DNA of 64,000 nucleotides from Desarmillaria ectypa (lineage: Eukaryota > Basidiomycota > Agaricomycetes > Agaricales > Physalacriaceae): positions 1,612,001-1,676,000 of the forward strand of contig JAUDYN010000007.1 in the NCBI GenBank assembly GCA_030407005.1, read 5' to 3'. The translations under genes were made by a program, and so were the position numbers. Positions within the stretch are counted from its first letter, which is position 1. The number at the start of each line of letters is the position of its first letter. The notes below the pieces were generated by a model. It did no database searches and was not told the DNA's origin. It was given only the letters and a program-made list of their open reading frames with translations. This document shows, piece by piece, positions 1-10,486 of this stretch.

Positions 1-406
1 CCAGCATTGGAAGTATTTTGTATGGTAATGTGTGTAATGTATGTCCTTGTAGCCACATTTCGTGAGATAGAAGGACCATCTTGGTGTAACTGTGGCAACT
101 CCGCTGGCCTTGCTTTGATTGCGGTAACCTTGCGGTGCCTACCCGGCCAGCCTTGCAAAGTAGAAACAATTGATTGTTTTGACGGTGAGCAATGATGAGA
201 CGCTGAATTACGTGATCAACTCAAGGCCTAAAAGGGTGGAGTCCAAACTTTGTGACTTCGACCCACGCTTACCTTGATCTCCTCATCGCACGGCTGCTGT
301 TTTCTCTGTCATTCATTCATTTTCTTCTGCATCGGAACACGCATACATTCACCGTATAACGGCCTATCACAAGATCTTTCTCAGTCGCTGCTCAGCTCTT
401 CGACAG
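1..406. other. Upstream region of cdc2, no gene seen
   Basis: I see no supported coding sequence here. A 62-codon open frame at 7-195 has no recognisable domain and no splice continuation. The pyrimidine-rich stretch around 300-340 and the region up to 406 probably hold the promoter and 5' leader of the CDK1 gene, whose first coding exon starts at 407. Confidence 0.5.
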
Positions 407-2077
407 ATGGAACGGTGTGTCAGTATTGCCCCGTCTCGATGTTGCACTGACGAGCTGCCTTTGAAGCTACGCAAAGATAGAGAAAGTTGGTGTGTCACTG
501 CCACCTGTATACATCTTTTGGATTACAACTAACAAAAATGACCTCTAGGCGAAGGTCAGTCAGCCCTTGCAGTGGCCAGCAGAACGTCACCCTTCACCTG
601 CAGGCACCTACGGCGTTGTATATAAGGCCCGGGACACCAATTCCAACACTATTGTGGCTCTTAAGAAAATACGGCTCGAAGCAGAAGACGAGGGCGTTCC
701 AAGCACTGCAATCCGCGAAATCAGTCTCCTTAAGGAGCTAAACGACGATAACATCGTGAGGTACATATGCTGTTCACTCATCTCAGCTCATTCCTCTTGG
801 CTTACAACCCGGCTCAGGCTGCTGGACATCGTCCATGCCGACCAGAAATTATACCTCGTATTCGAATTCTTAGATGTGGATCTCAAGCGCTATATGGACC
901 TTGCCAACAAGAATCAAACACCCATCACCTTGGAAATGTCCAAGGTATGTCGCCGAATGCTCTTCATAGCTGTCCTTGCTGCTATCGTCGCCTTCTCAAC
1001 GCGCCGGTTATCGGCCTTCGACGCGTTCGGTGCGTGTGTACTTCGGAGTATCCCGTCGACCGGTTTCGAGCGCTGTTTCCCCCGCGTTCAATATGTCGTT
1101 CACAAATGGTCAATCAGTCGACGATGATCTTTGTGTGGTGCCACATTGTCCTAATCACAGCGGAAGTGGCCCTTTCGCGTTCTTAAAATCACGTGATAGA
1201 GACGCGACGCGTCATGATTCCAAGTCTTGCTTCTGTTTTCCTCTGGTATCATCATAACAGCTTCTGACCACACTCCCAGCGGTTCCTACATCAATTAAAC
1301 TCAGGATTGGTTTACTGTCACTCGCATCGGATTCTTCACCGTGACTTGAAACCGCAAAATCTCCTCATTGACAAGCATAATAATCTGAAGCTGGCCGACT
1401 TTGGGCTTGCGCGGGCGTTCGGTATACCTATGAGGACCTACACTCATGAGGTTAGCTCCATCTGTGTCATCAGAATATTCCTAATGTGGGCTTTCGACGT
1501 TTTAGGTCGTAACACTGTGGTACCGAGCGCCCGAAGTGCTTCTTGGATCCCGCCACTATTCGACGGCAGTCGACATGTGGTCAGTCGGAACCATATTTGC
1601 AGAGATGGCTTGTCAGGGGCAACCGCTCTTCCCCGGTGACTCTGAAATAGATCAAATCTTTAAGATATTCCGGTGAGCTCGTCATGGCTGTGTTCATGTG
1701 TTCATGCTAACCGGATGACTGTATACAGGATCTTAGGAACACCGACCGAGGAAATGTGGCCGGGCGTAAGTGCTTTGCCCGACTATAAGCCTACATTCCC
1801 GCGTTGGAACGTACAAGATGTCTCTCGGGTCGTCCCGGATTTGAATCCGGCAGGGATTGACATGCTTAAAGTGTGTCTATTTTGCTTCTTCGTTCTTAGC
1901 CTGACATCTCTTGAAATAATCAGCGTCTCCTTGCTTATGATTCTGCCAAGCGTATCTCAGGTAGGAGTCTCCCCTTTTGTCAATGCGGTTCGTCACTGAT
2001 TCTCGCGTTCAGCGAAACGCGCACTCAAGCATCCTTACTTTGCTGATTATGAGTCCGACTCGAGTTCAAGCTCTTAA
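407..2077 (+). CDS. cdc2: Cyclin-dependent kinase 1 (Cdc2/Cdc28)
   Basis: This gene encodes the master Ser/Thr kinase of the cell cycle, which acts with cyclins in nucleus and cytoplasm. The model has ten exons: 407-414, 467-489, 549-554, 604-760, 818-944, 1280-1450, 1506-1672, 1729-1870, 1924-1960 and 2013-2077. It gives 300 residues, the normal CDK1 size. Visible motifs are the glycine loop GEGTYG (11-16, with inhibitory-site T14 and Y15), catalytic K33, an exact PSTAIRE helix (45-51), [11 protein letters not shown], and an activation loop with [14 protein letters not shown]. The C-terminus is a short Ser-rich tail. The ATG at 407 is chosen because splicing from it gives [11 protein letters not shown], the expected N-terminus. 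Odd points are an 8-nt first coding exon, a 6-nt microexon and one 335-nt intron. I am very sure of the identity; only the two tiny exons rest on splice logic alone. Confidence 0.95.
1021..1026. promoter_or_regulatory. MCB-like ACGCGT box inside cdc2 intron
   Basis: The palindrome ACGCGT, the MluI cell-cycle box bound by MBF in yeasts, lies in the long fifth intron of the CDK1 gene. The sequence match is exact. Function in this position is inference only. Confidence 0.3.
1207..1212. promoter_or_regulatory. Second MCB-like ACGCGT box in cdc2 intron
   Basis: This is a second exact ACGCGT in the same 335-nt intron, preceded directly by another ACGCG core (1202-1206). Two such boxes in so short a non-coding stretch is more than chance predicts, but no binding evidence is visible. 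Confidence 0.3.
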
Positions 2078-2455
2078 TTCGCCTTCCTCCCTTCATTCGT
2101 TCACTCTTATTGCGACCGCTTTCGGCGTTGTTAAGTATATAGTACACGGTAAACGTATAACCCGCCCTGTTATTGGTCTATTTTTCAATCTTCTACTTAT
2201 CCATTTTTCATCATGATGCAAGCATATTTCCATTCTCTGTTACATGATCTGATCCCATTTGTAAGAATATTGTTTTACCAGTTCCTGTAATGCTGTTTCT
2301 GTCCTATTATCCTCGTGTAGTGTTTGGAGTATCATGGACTTAACAGGCTGTACTCTGTTCACACGGACGTCGTTATGACGCAAGTGATTACATACGTCAT
2401 TCATCAAACGCTTTCTGTAACAACCACATTGTTGCCGGTACTGTATTGTATACCG
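2078..2455. other. Spacer between cdc2 and hydrate dehydratase
   Basis: AT-rich spacer between two same-strand genes, holding the 3' end of cdc2 and the promoter of the next gene. The frame of the downstream gene is open upstream of 2456, with an in-frame ATG at 2375, so a longer N-terminus cannot be excluded. Confidence 0.4.
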
Positions 2456-3708
2456 ATGCCAGTACCTCGTGGAATATTGGAACAGCTGAAACAGCTAATA
2501 CCGCCTCTTAATGGTACCCTTCACAAGGGGCAATCTGGTTGATAATGTTTGTTTGACATCCCAATCAATTACTGAATATTGCATCTCTTCCAGGTCGAGT
2601 CGGTGTCCTTGGCGGCGCTTTAGAGTAAGATTTATCCATTGCAATAAAGTATTTCGACGATTCACATAACTTGTAGCTACACTGGTGCTCCTTTCTTTGC
2701 ATCAATCTCAGCGCTGCGCTTTGTACGTAGAAATGATCCATCACTGCATGACTGATAGATCTCATGTTATATCCTTACTAGGGCGCTGATTTATCCCATG
2801 TAATCTGCTCGCCGACCGCAGCTGGAGCTATCAAATCATACTCTCCAGATCTGATCGTCCACCCAATACTTTCCCCAGATTCGTGAGCTCCACTGCTGTA
2901 TATCTCATTTAGTTGTACTTATCAAATCGCTAAGGACACTAGAGCACGTCAAGTCTGAACTGTCTTCTCTACTCTCTCGTCTCCATGTTCTAGTGATCGG
3001 TCCTGGGCTCGGTCGCGAGTCATACATGATGAACTATGCAAAACTGGCGTTGAATTTGGCACGCTCACGAGAGATGTTTATCGTTCTGGATGCAGATGCT
3101 CTATTCATGGTTAGTCAGGACATCTCTTTAATCAAGGGGTACCATCGTGCTGTTGTCACACCCAATGTCGTTGAATTTAAACGTCTCAGCGAGCGGGTCG
3201 GTGTGGATCCGAAGACCCCTGCGGGAGAACGGGCAGGGATGGTCTCACGTGAGCTCGGTGGGGTTACGGTGTTGCAGAAGGGAGCGAAAGACATCGTATC
3301 TGTTGATACGACCGGCAACAAAGCCAGTACTGCAGAAGATTATAAGGAAACGGTGGAGGTTGACATTGAAGGTGGGATGAAGAGATGTGGTGGGCAAGGC
3401 GACATTCTGAGTGGTGCTGTGGGCACGATGTTGGCGTGGGCAAAGTCCTATGAAGATGGAGCGTTTGGGTATGTTAAGCCGGATTACCCTTTCTTGGAAT
3501 TACCCCTCACTCGGTCATTAGAGATAGGAAACTTCCGGTATCGCGCATGCCTCTACTAGCAGCTGTCGGTGGTAGTGTGGTCACTCGAACTGCAAGCCGT
3601 CTAGCGTATGCAAAGCGAGGCCGGGCTGTCGTCACTGAGGATATGATCCCAGAGGTCGGTCCTTCATTCGCAGAAGTTTTTGGAGAAAGCAAGCAAGGAA
3701 AACTGTAG
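2456..3708 (+). CDS. ATP/ADP-dependent (S)-NAD(P)H-hydrate dehydratase
   Basis: This enzyme repairs damaged, hydrated NAD(P)H by dehydrating the S-epimer with phosphate-bond energy. It belongs to the YjeF C-terminal/CARKD ribokinase-like family. Six exons (2456-2537, 2594-2624, 2677-2722, 2782-2882, 2935-3468, 3522-3708) give 326 residues. The N-terminus reads [19 protein letters not shown], typical of the family, followed by [13 protein letters not shown] and GADLSHV. Further on are VIGPGLGR, the core LDADAL and [10 protein letters not shown], and the nucleotide-site [12 protein letters not shown]. The C-terminus is [18 protein letters not shown] Thr/Lys-rich stretch before GGQGD, around residue 230, looks like a small insertion. 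The start at 2456 is the nearest ATG to the conserved block; an upstream start could add an organelle-targeting sequence. The assignment is firm. Confidence 0.93.
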
Positions 3709-3839
3709 GATTCACAATGCACTCGTTTTGTATCAATATATATGCATTACAAATGAAGGACATAGCATCGCAAGTCTAGATCTAGCATCTCAGTCTACGC
3801 CTTGCATCTAACGCCCCAAGTACATAGTGACAGCAAAAA

Positions 3840-4907
3840 TTATGCATCCGCTGTTCCTCCCAGCGACATACCTGACACGGACCTCCCTAGCGCTTGGACT
3901 GCCTGGTGCACAATGGCGGTAACCTCCGTCCGTGTTTTCATGTCCAAATCGGCGGTCGACGTCTCTCCCAAGTGTTCAATCGCTTTTTTGAGTTCATCCG
4001 AGGGAATGGGAGCGCCGAACGTGATGCTGAGGCGTGCACCTATCCGTGGCATGAAGTTGTATGGAAAGGGGCGGCCTTCCGGCATGAGCGTGTCGAAACC
4101 TGTGATCCACATTGGAATAACCGTTGGTATGGCAGTGGTTGAACCAATAATTCTGCCGCTAGAGAACACTCAATTAGTTCAAATTCTAAGGTGACGTGAA
4201 TTACGCGAATACATACACTCCCCACTTAAAGCGTGGCAGGATGGCTGTACCGTCCTGGTCTTTTTGGTACGTGCTAGGCTGATTTACTTTCCCCTCTCCG
4301 TACAAGTGAATCTTGGTATGGTTAGATAGGCGGGTGTTCTCTAAAGCACAATTCTCACCCAATCCCCCTTGTTCAATTTCTCTATGGCGGTGTCAACAGA
4401 CCGCTGGAATATTCCCTTGCCGCGGAAAGTCTCGAGTACTTGTCCATGGGTAAAGAAGTATGAGAGTATTCTGCCTTAGATAAGGTGAACTAAGCACTTC
4501 AGCACGACATACAAGCATACTTACGGGTTTGTAAACATGATATCGGAAGCACCAAGCGTCCAACGTGTCATTCGCGATCTCAGATAGTATTTGGCCGGAA
4601 GTATCCCCCATGTTACGGGGTCATCAAGCCTGAAAATTCGCAATAGGTCTAAATTTTATTCTTGGGGCAAGGTCGTCCTCACGTCGATATATGGTTGGAA
4701 ACTTCACGCTAATGGTCAAATTTCCGTGATAATACCAACTATCAATGAATTAAACCTACCGGTGATAACGCCGCGTCCATTTTCCCTCTGCGCGCCGTTC
4801 AAGGCCTCAACGAGTGTAGGCAGACCATTTACCGTGACCGCACAGAGACCGGAGCTGAGGAATGCCTTACACGTTAGACCAATGGTCGTAACGGTAATGG
4901 GAGACAT
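3840..4907 (-). CDS. TAZ1: Tafazzin-like cardiolipin transacylase
   Basis: Tafazzin remodels the acyl chains of cardiolipin on mitochondrial membranes. Six exons read on the minus strand: 4907-4760, 4701-4683 (only 19 nt), 4629-4525, 4470-4359, 4311-4217 and 4158-3840. They give 265 residues. The acyltransferase motif NHX4D is visible as SNHISTLDD, followed by PVTWGILPAKYYL and RWTLGASDIMFTNP. Later motifs are GDW-IHLYGEGKVNQ and RFKWGVGRIIG, then IPMWITGFDTLMP and the C-terminal GAPIPSDELK. The reading frame is open upstream of the chosen ATG through SRWLSQRLF, which aligns with the usual tafazzin N-terminus. A further 5' exon beyond about 4930 is therefore likely, and the true start is not settled. 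Confidence 0.9.
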
Positions 4908-5967
4908 GAACAATCGCTGACTAAGCCAGCGGCTAAGAAAATCTTTTTGAGATGACCTAAGATATCGTTCCTACAGCACCGCCACCCCTTTAATCGATGT
5001 TGATCCAGTTCCCACGGGTGGTGAAAAAAGTGAAGCTGTATAGTCTTTTTCAATTAGACTGACGACCAATCTATGAGGTCTTAATAGTAGTAAATATGGG
5101 GAGGTTTCATGTTATAACGAACGGTTCAATGATAAGTGGAAAAAGAACTAACGTTCACGGCAATCGCGCTAGCGACACCTTATCGATTACACATCTTCGC
5201 TTATGATGTGCTAGAATAAATGATGAACGGATCGCCAAAAATCAGTAAGCATCCCAGATAAACTGGAGAGAGGAAACCAGCAGAAGATTCATACAAGCTT
5301 GAATTTCTATCAAGAATCCGGATTCCGCACTCCATAAGCTCAGTTGTCTTGTATTGGTCTGTTCTGGATTAAAGTGCTAGTAAATGAATGAACTAGACTC
5401 CACAGTAAATCATATGGTATGGTTATTAGCTATTTTGATAATATTCGACATTCAGCGAACAGCCTATCTCTAGTCTCCCCTAGGCGGACTCTTAATCTCT
5501 TGACAGGCAAGCAGTCGAGATGTGAAAATGAAGACGACACCATTTGGATCCTTTGTGTCATTTGGTACATGACTTGAAAAGTTGTGTTCAAATCTCCGAA
5601 GACACGTACGTAGCTGTATAACTGTCAGCATGGCTTGCATACGATAGAAGTGAGCGCTTTCGGAGCTCGAAGGAACCGGAACGCCGGGTCATGGTTGAAG
5701 ACGAGGATGTTGGCTAATGATAATGCTGTCCACACGACACCTGTGGTGATTCAAACATATGAGATCATCATAAAAAATGGACTCTGTCCACGAGGTTTAA
5801 GCCAGGCGGTTTACATCCTCAACGCTCACGCACTGGTCTGGTGGAGATTACTCCCAAGGAGATTGAATCTTTTTGTGGTTCCTCCGGCCCGGAAGATGTT
5901 AAGAACAAAGGGGGAGCAAAGTGGTGATTTCTTTCAGCATACAACAAAGCATACAACTACCGACACA
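4908..5967. other. Intergenic region, no gene supported
   Basis: This stretch of about 1 kb is AT-rich and full of stops in all frames. It holds the probable 5' end of the tafazzin gene on its left and the 3' untranslated region of the P450 on its right. I see no RNA gene, repeat or coding exon in between. Confidence 0.5.
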
Positions 5968-8564
5968 TTAAATATTGTCATTTGCTTCTTCCATCCTAAC
6001 CCATAAGCCCGCCTGGAACCGACCATTAAATGTGTGTGATAAATTCATAATGTCAGAAGAGATATACCTTGGCATACAAAGTTAAATGGAACCCAAGCAT
6101 AATCTTTTCACGCCCTTTGGTCGTTCCAGGGATCTTGGTCCAGCTCTTGGGAGGAATACCTTCAGCAGACTGAGCATCCATAGCAAGACTAAAGGACGAA
6201 AATGTCTGCAGGAGTCGAATCAGGTAATACGACGATTCATTGTAGGCAAACTATCGAAAATAGATGTTAGCCTTCCCGCGAATGTGAGTATCTCGTCATG
6301 AGTTACCTGTTGACCAAGGCAAATCCTCGGGCCGGCATTGAAAGGGACAAAAATGAAGGGATTCGGAGTCAGATACTTGTGCAGGCGGCTATCAAGGAAC
6401 CGGTCGGGATCAAACTCAAGTGCTAAGTGGGTCATGAGTATGGAAAATTGCGAAGCTAGAGTTAGCACCATCTGGTCCCCACAAGTCCGTCCTCCGGTGC
6501 ATTAAAAACACAGAATATACCACCCTATTGCCATTGATTATGAGGCTTCATCAAACCATTGACAAGTGCATAGTACGTACCTAGTCCTTTCGGGAATGAA
6601 GTAAGGGGCACGGTCTTTGTTGGGAAGGGTTGTAGCAGTTTTGGGCGTTCTGGAAGAGTGTAATCATGACGCGAAGTATGATAACATCACAAGGATACTG
6701 ACCTGGAATTAATGGGCCTAGATGTATCCATAAATTAGCCGAGTTGCTCAACAGGATCAGAAGAACGAATTCATACACCACCGGATAAAGCCTCAAGGTC
6801 TCTTCGATATAATTGGACATCAGACGTGGATACACTCAAAGCAACCGTTGACACACCATTCAGAAACGCCCGGAGGTACTTCATGTCGTGGATGTCTGCA
6901 TATGTAGGCTGCCTTGTACCGAGCTTTTCTAAAATTTCTGCCCGCAACCGTTGCGCCATTTTCGGGTGTTCGCACATCATATAAACTGCAAAAGTCAAGA
7001 GGGAAGCGGTCTATGAACAGAGTCAGAGCGATATCCATGATTAGAAGAAATGCTCACGGTATCTCTTCCGGCAACTAGAATGTTGACAAGCTCGTCTTGG
7101 ATCACTTTCGCATCTAATAGAAGTATAAGCGAAGGGCCATCTCATTATATGTCATTTACCATCAGTACTCCTCACGAGGAGGTCAAGTAATGACATGTTT
7201 TCTTCATCCCTGTCAGTCTTGATGCCTTTCGATCTCTTATCCAGCGCCTCAGCCAAGATTGGCTGGATAAAGCAATCAACCTCCTCTCGATGAGGTTGAA
7301 CTCTGTCTTTGCAGAGCTCAAGGATGGGCCAAGTACCTCCGCCTTGTACACGACCGGCGATAAGTTCCAGACCACGTGAAAAAGCCTTGATGAAGAGATT
7401 AGAGGGATGGTTCACGAAATTTGGATGATTAGCCAAAGGGGAACCGGCCGGGTAAGGTAGACCCGCAGCGATTGACTCAACGTCCTTCCCTAAGAGAAAT
7501 TCCGTTGCCGAATCGAAGGTGAAACGAGCGGCGACATCCTGGGATGATGAGATTGTGAGGGACTGATGAAAATTCGTTACTTGGCAGACAGACCTGGAAA
7601 TCAACCGGGTAGCCTTCCTCTAGCCTGGCTTTGATTTGAGCAATGGTGCCGACAGCGTGTCTCTCAAAGTTGTCAAAATCACCGATTCTGTCCTTATTAA
7701 AGAGAGGTCGAGACATGTTCCGATGAAATCTTGATCATATGAATCAGTAAAGAGGGTGACAATGTGTTGCGGGATGGCGCACTTCCACATGTCACCTGTA
7801 AAAAAAAACTATTAGCACGGGTTCCTGAGCACGGCGAAAGGATTTCTTACCGTCGGAGTTAAAGACGCCAGTTCCTAGGAGGGATCGAAAAGCCGCGAAA
7901 GTGATTGGGCCTGCATTAAAATCTTCAATGATCGTGTACTAAAATCACATAATATAGTCTAACCTTTCTGAAAATCCTGGAATTGGGTGGCCAGAAGAGC
8001 CTGAGATAGCACATTGAATCAACTACGGCAGAATAAATGCATCAATGACGCACCTTGACGTGTTCCGGTTCCATTGTCACGACCTTCAGACCAATTTTCC
8101 GTCAGCGGCAGGTAGCAGTCTGTAAGAAGTCTACTCACCTGACGTTCAGAAAAGAGATTGAGAATGAACGTGTAACCATATTCATTGCTCCAATTGTGAA
8201 AAATCTCCCCTGGAACAGGTTTGGATGGTATTCAGCGAGCAAACGATATCAACGAACCAGGGTATCCATTCTTGAAGCTGTACCGGATATTTCGCACAAT
8301 GGAGAGACTGCTCTCTTGAACGACCGGGATCATGATGGCGCCCTTCGCGGCTGCATCCCTTCTGGCCTTGAAGGTAGTGAAGGAGCTCCGGCAAAAGGAG
8401 ACGATGGGTGGAGTTATCACAGCAGTTGAAAGTCTGATCCATGGAGCAATGTTTAGATCCACAAGGCGTTGGACATTTCCAAAGGCCCAGTACGCAAAGA
8501 CACCAAGGAAAAGGAGAGGTAGAAAGGTTCGAGTCAAATACGTGATTCCAGGAGGGAATGTCAT
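5968..8564 (-). CDS. Cytochrome P450, CYP63-like monooxygenase
   Basis: This is a membrane-anchored haem monooxygenase. CYP63 enzymes of wood-decay fungi oxidise alkanes, fatty acids and aromatics. The N-terminus ([20 protein letters not shown]) is hydrophobic and followed by a region typical of the family. Visible P450 motifs are AGRDTTAS on helix I, the K-helix [22 protein letters not shown], the haem loop [12 protein letters not shown] with its Cys ligand, and the tail [16 protein letters not shown] trace 17 exons and 16 introns, all with plausible sites and no break, so the gene looks functional. The ATG at 8562-8564 precedes TFPPGITYL; a TATATAAA lies about 50 bases upstream. The last intron splits off only a 14-codon C-terminal exon. 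Family assignment is from remembered sequence similarity. The exact substrate is unknown. The upstream side adjoins a repeat island. Confidence 0.93.
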
Positions 8565-8610
8565 TGTAAACACTAGCAGTTTCACAAGTTAATAGTCAAA
8601 GGTATAATCC

Positions 8611-8618
8611 TTTATATA
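8611..8618 (-). promoter_or_regulatory. TATA box of the P450 gene
   Basis: On the minus strand this reads TATATAAA, about 47 bases upstream of the P450 start codon, a fitting distance for a TATA element with a short leader. Confidence 0.45.
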
Positions 8619-8962
8619 CAAAAAGGAAGGAAGACCGCATGAAAGATGTATTCCACGCCAAGGTAGCAGGGTAATGCAAGTTTGAATAGCTCCGTGGAGG
8701 TTCGCAAAGATTTCCGCGCTATCCTCAACTCGGGCAAGCCTCGGGCAACTTAGTGAGCTCAATCTCAGTCAGAAGGCACTTAACTCAATTGCACTCATGT
8801 GTCCAGGGCTCGGCCACAGGCTCGGTTAGCAAGTACTAGATGACCTTATCTTTCGTGTCCAAAGATATAGTAGACCCCGTGATAAGTGCCTAGATTGACC
8901 TGTGACAAGGACAAGAAGACGAGAAATAGTTTGGCCAGAAAGATATCAGGAATTTGATTTCA

Positions 8963-9435
8963 CCACCTGTTAAGCCCACTAATGTGCCGATGTAAGAGCT
9001 GTTAATGATGCATGATAACAGCTATAACAACTGCAGAGAGAGGAATATTTGCGGTACCTGAATAATTATCGAATAAAGTTATCTTGCACGCTCGTGTTTT
9101 GTCACCAACGTTATTGCGTACACGTGTACCTGCCGTTCTGGGCTCCTAAGTTTCCGCCGACTTGAGCATCGTCGTAGGACACGGCGAGCACAGAGACAGG
9201 ATCAACAATCGGCAATCGGGACGACGTCGACAAGTCGGCGGAAACTTAGCAGGATCCCAGAACGGCATGTACACATGTACGCAATAACGTTGGTGACAAA
9301 ACACGAGCGTGCAAGATAACTTTATTCGATAATTATTCAGGTACCGCAAATATTCCTCTCTCTGCAGTTGTTATAGCTGTTATCATGCATCATTAACAGC
9401 TCTTACATCGGCACATTAGTGGGCTTAACAGGTGG
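8963..9435. repeat. Large inverted repeat (foldback element), 0.2 kb arms
   Basis: The left arm is 8963-9164 and the right arm 9231-9435, in opposite orientation, with a 66-base spacer. By eye the arms differ by three substitutions and one 3-base indel, all in the inner quarter; the outer part of about 150 bases is identical. Arm ends read CCACCTGTTAAGCCCAC and its complement. The flanks show ATTTC on both sides (8957-8961 and 9436-9440), a possible target-site duplication with one extra base on the left. No transposase frame is present, so it would be a non-autonomous foldback or MITE-like element, or a local inverted duplication. Confidence 0.85.
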
Positions 9436-9861
9436 ATTTCGCAGAAGATCTGTGTTGGAATCCTGGGTGTTGCGCAGGGTAGACTCCAGGCTGGTAAAGC
9501 CAGATGTAAGGGAACTGTTATTCTATGGCTCCTACAGAGCTCATATTTATACTACTTCGCACTAGAATCTAGAATGTACTACAACTTTCTACGACTCTTG
9601 TGCTTACTCATCGACTCTCGGCATGATGCCGGATTGCTCCTTCTAGAACTTTCCAGCAAAATCCCAACAATCTGTAGAGAAGGCTCAAAATAAGCGCTTG
9701 AATATTGTCGAACTGAACGAGCGTCGGCAACGCCAAGTTCTGAGCTGATTATGTTCCTTTTTGGGCCTTCCGTCGGCAAATCACTTTGTCTATGACCCTT
9801 AGTGTTTCGATGACGTGACTTTATTCGGCTTCGGCTTCAACGGCTTCGCCAAGTCATAATT

Positions 9862-10336
9862 TTTAGGAAAGTTGACCCGGGGACGAAATATCCAGCCCTT
9901 ATCTTGCTTCTTTTTCTTTTCTCTCTCGGCTCCCAAGTCAAGATGTGCGCGCGACACCCGGAGTGTAGGTTGAGTGTAAGTACAACTTGAATATACGGAA
10001 CAACATGGATGATCCCCTATGACACATAGCCGACGGCGACATCATTATCATTTTAGAGAGATAGAATTTCCTGCAATTGACTAAAATTACTGGAGGAGCA
10101 CATTATCAGAACTTGAATTTAGAGCAGGAGATGACTAAGTAAATACAGAGGGGATGGCTGGGCGTCGATAATATGATTAGTAGGTATAGCTGTGGCTACT
10201 AGATGTAAAAGAACTAATGTCGACATGGACTTGTCGCGTGCACATCTTGACTTGGGAGCCGAGAGAGATAAGAAAAAGAAGCAAGATAAAAGCTTACCCG
10301 ATATGGATATTTCGTGCCCGGGCCAACTTTCCTAAA
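9862..10336. repeat. Second, diverged inverted repeat
   Basis: The left arm (9862-9956) is matched in reverse complement by 10232-10336. The shared core contains the complement pair CGGCTCCCAAGTCAAGATG and ATCTTGCTTCTTTTTC. Identity is clearly lower than in the neighbouring repeat, with an extra block of about 10 bases in the right arm. The interior of about 275 bases shows no gene. The right arm overlaps the end of an orphan exon, so this repeat seems to have copied part of a gene in inverted orientation. Confidence 0.7.
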
Positions 10337-10486
10337 GCCAATTTGCCGCGGTGCCGCTCCAGCCGATGGAGTTATGACTTCTTCAATTTCCTTTAAATGG
10401 CAAGTCATCAGTAGTAACTCGGGCAACCCGATATTCCCGAACATATCGGCGAAAGTTCGGGAAACTGTGGCCGGGATCAAAGCGAC
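10298..10486 (-). pseudogene. Orphan protein-coding exon in repeat island
   Basis: On the minus strand a 63-codon open segment begins directly after an acceptor (ACTATTTTAG) and ends directly before a canonical GTAAGC donor. The peptide runs from VALIPATVSRTF through FGNIGLPELLLM to KVGPGTKYPYR and looks like real protein. I do not recognise the family. I find no partner exon on either side, and the surroundings are repeats, so I read it as a captured or decayed gene fragment. A short live gene remains possible. Confidence 0.45.

Noticed and set aside
5635..6006. 123-codon plus-strand frame
   Set aside because: It runs over the P450 last exon on the opposite strand and has no resemblance to a family.
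9456..9790. Solo LTR
   Set aside because: The start TGTTGGAATCC looks LTR-like, but I found no matching end, second copy or target duplication.
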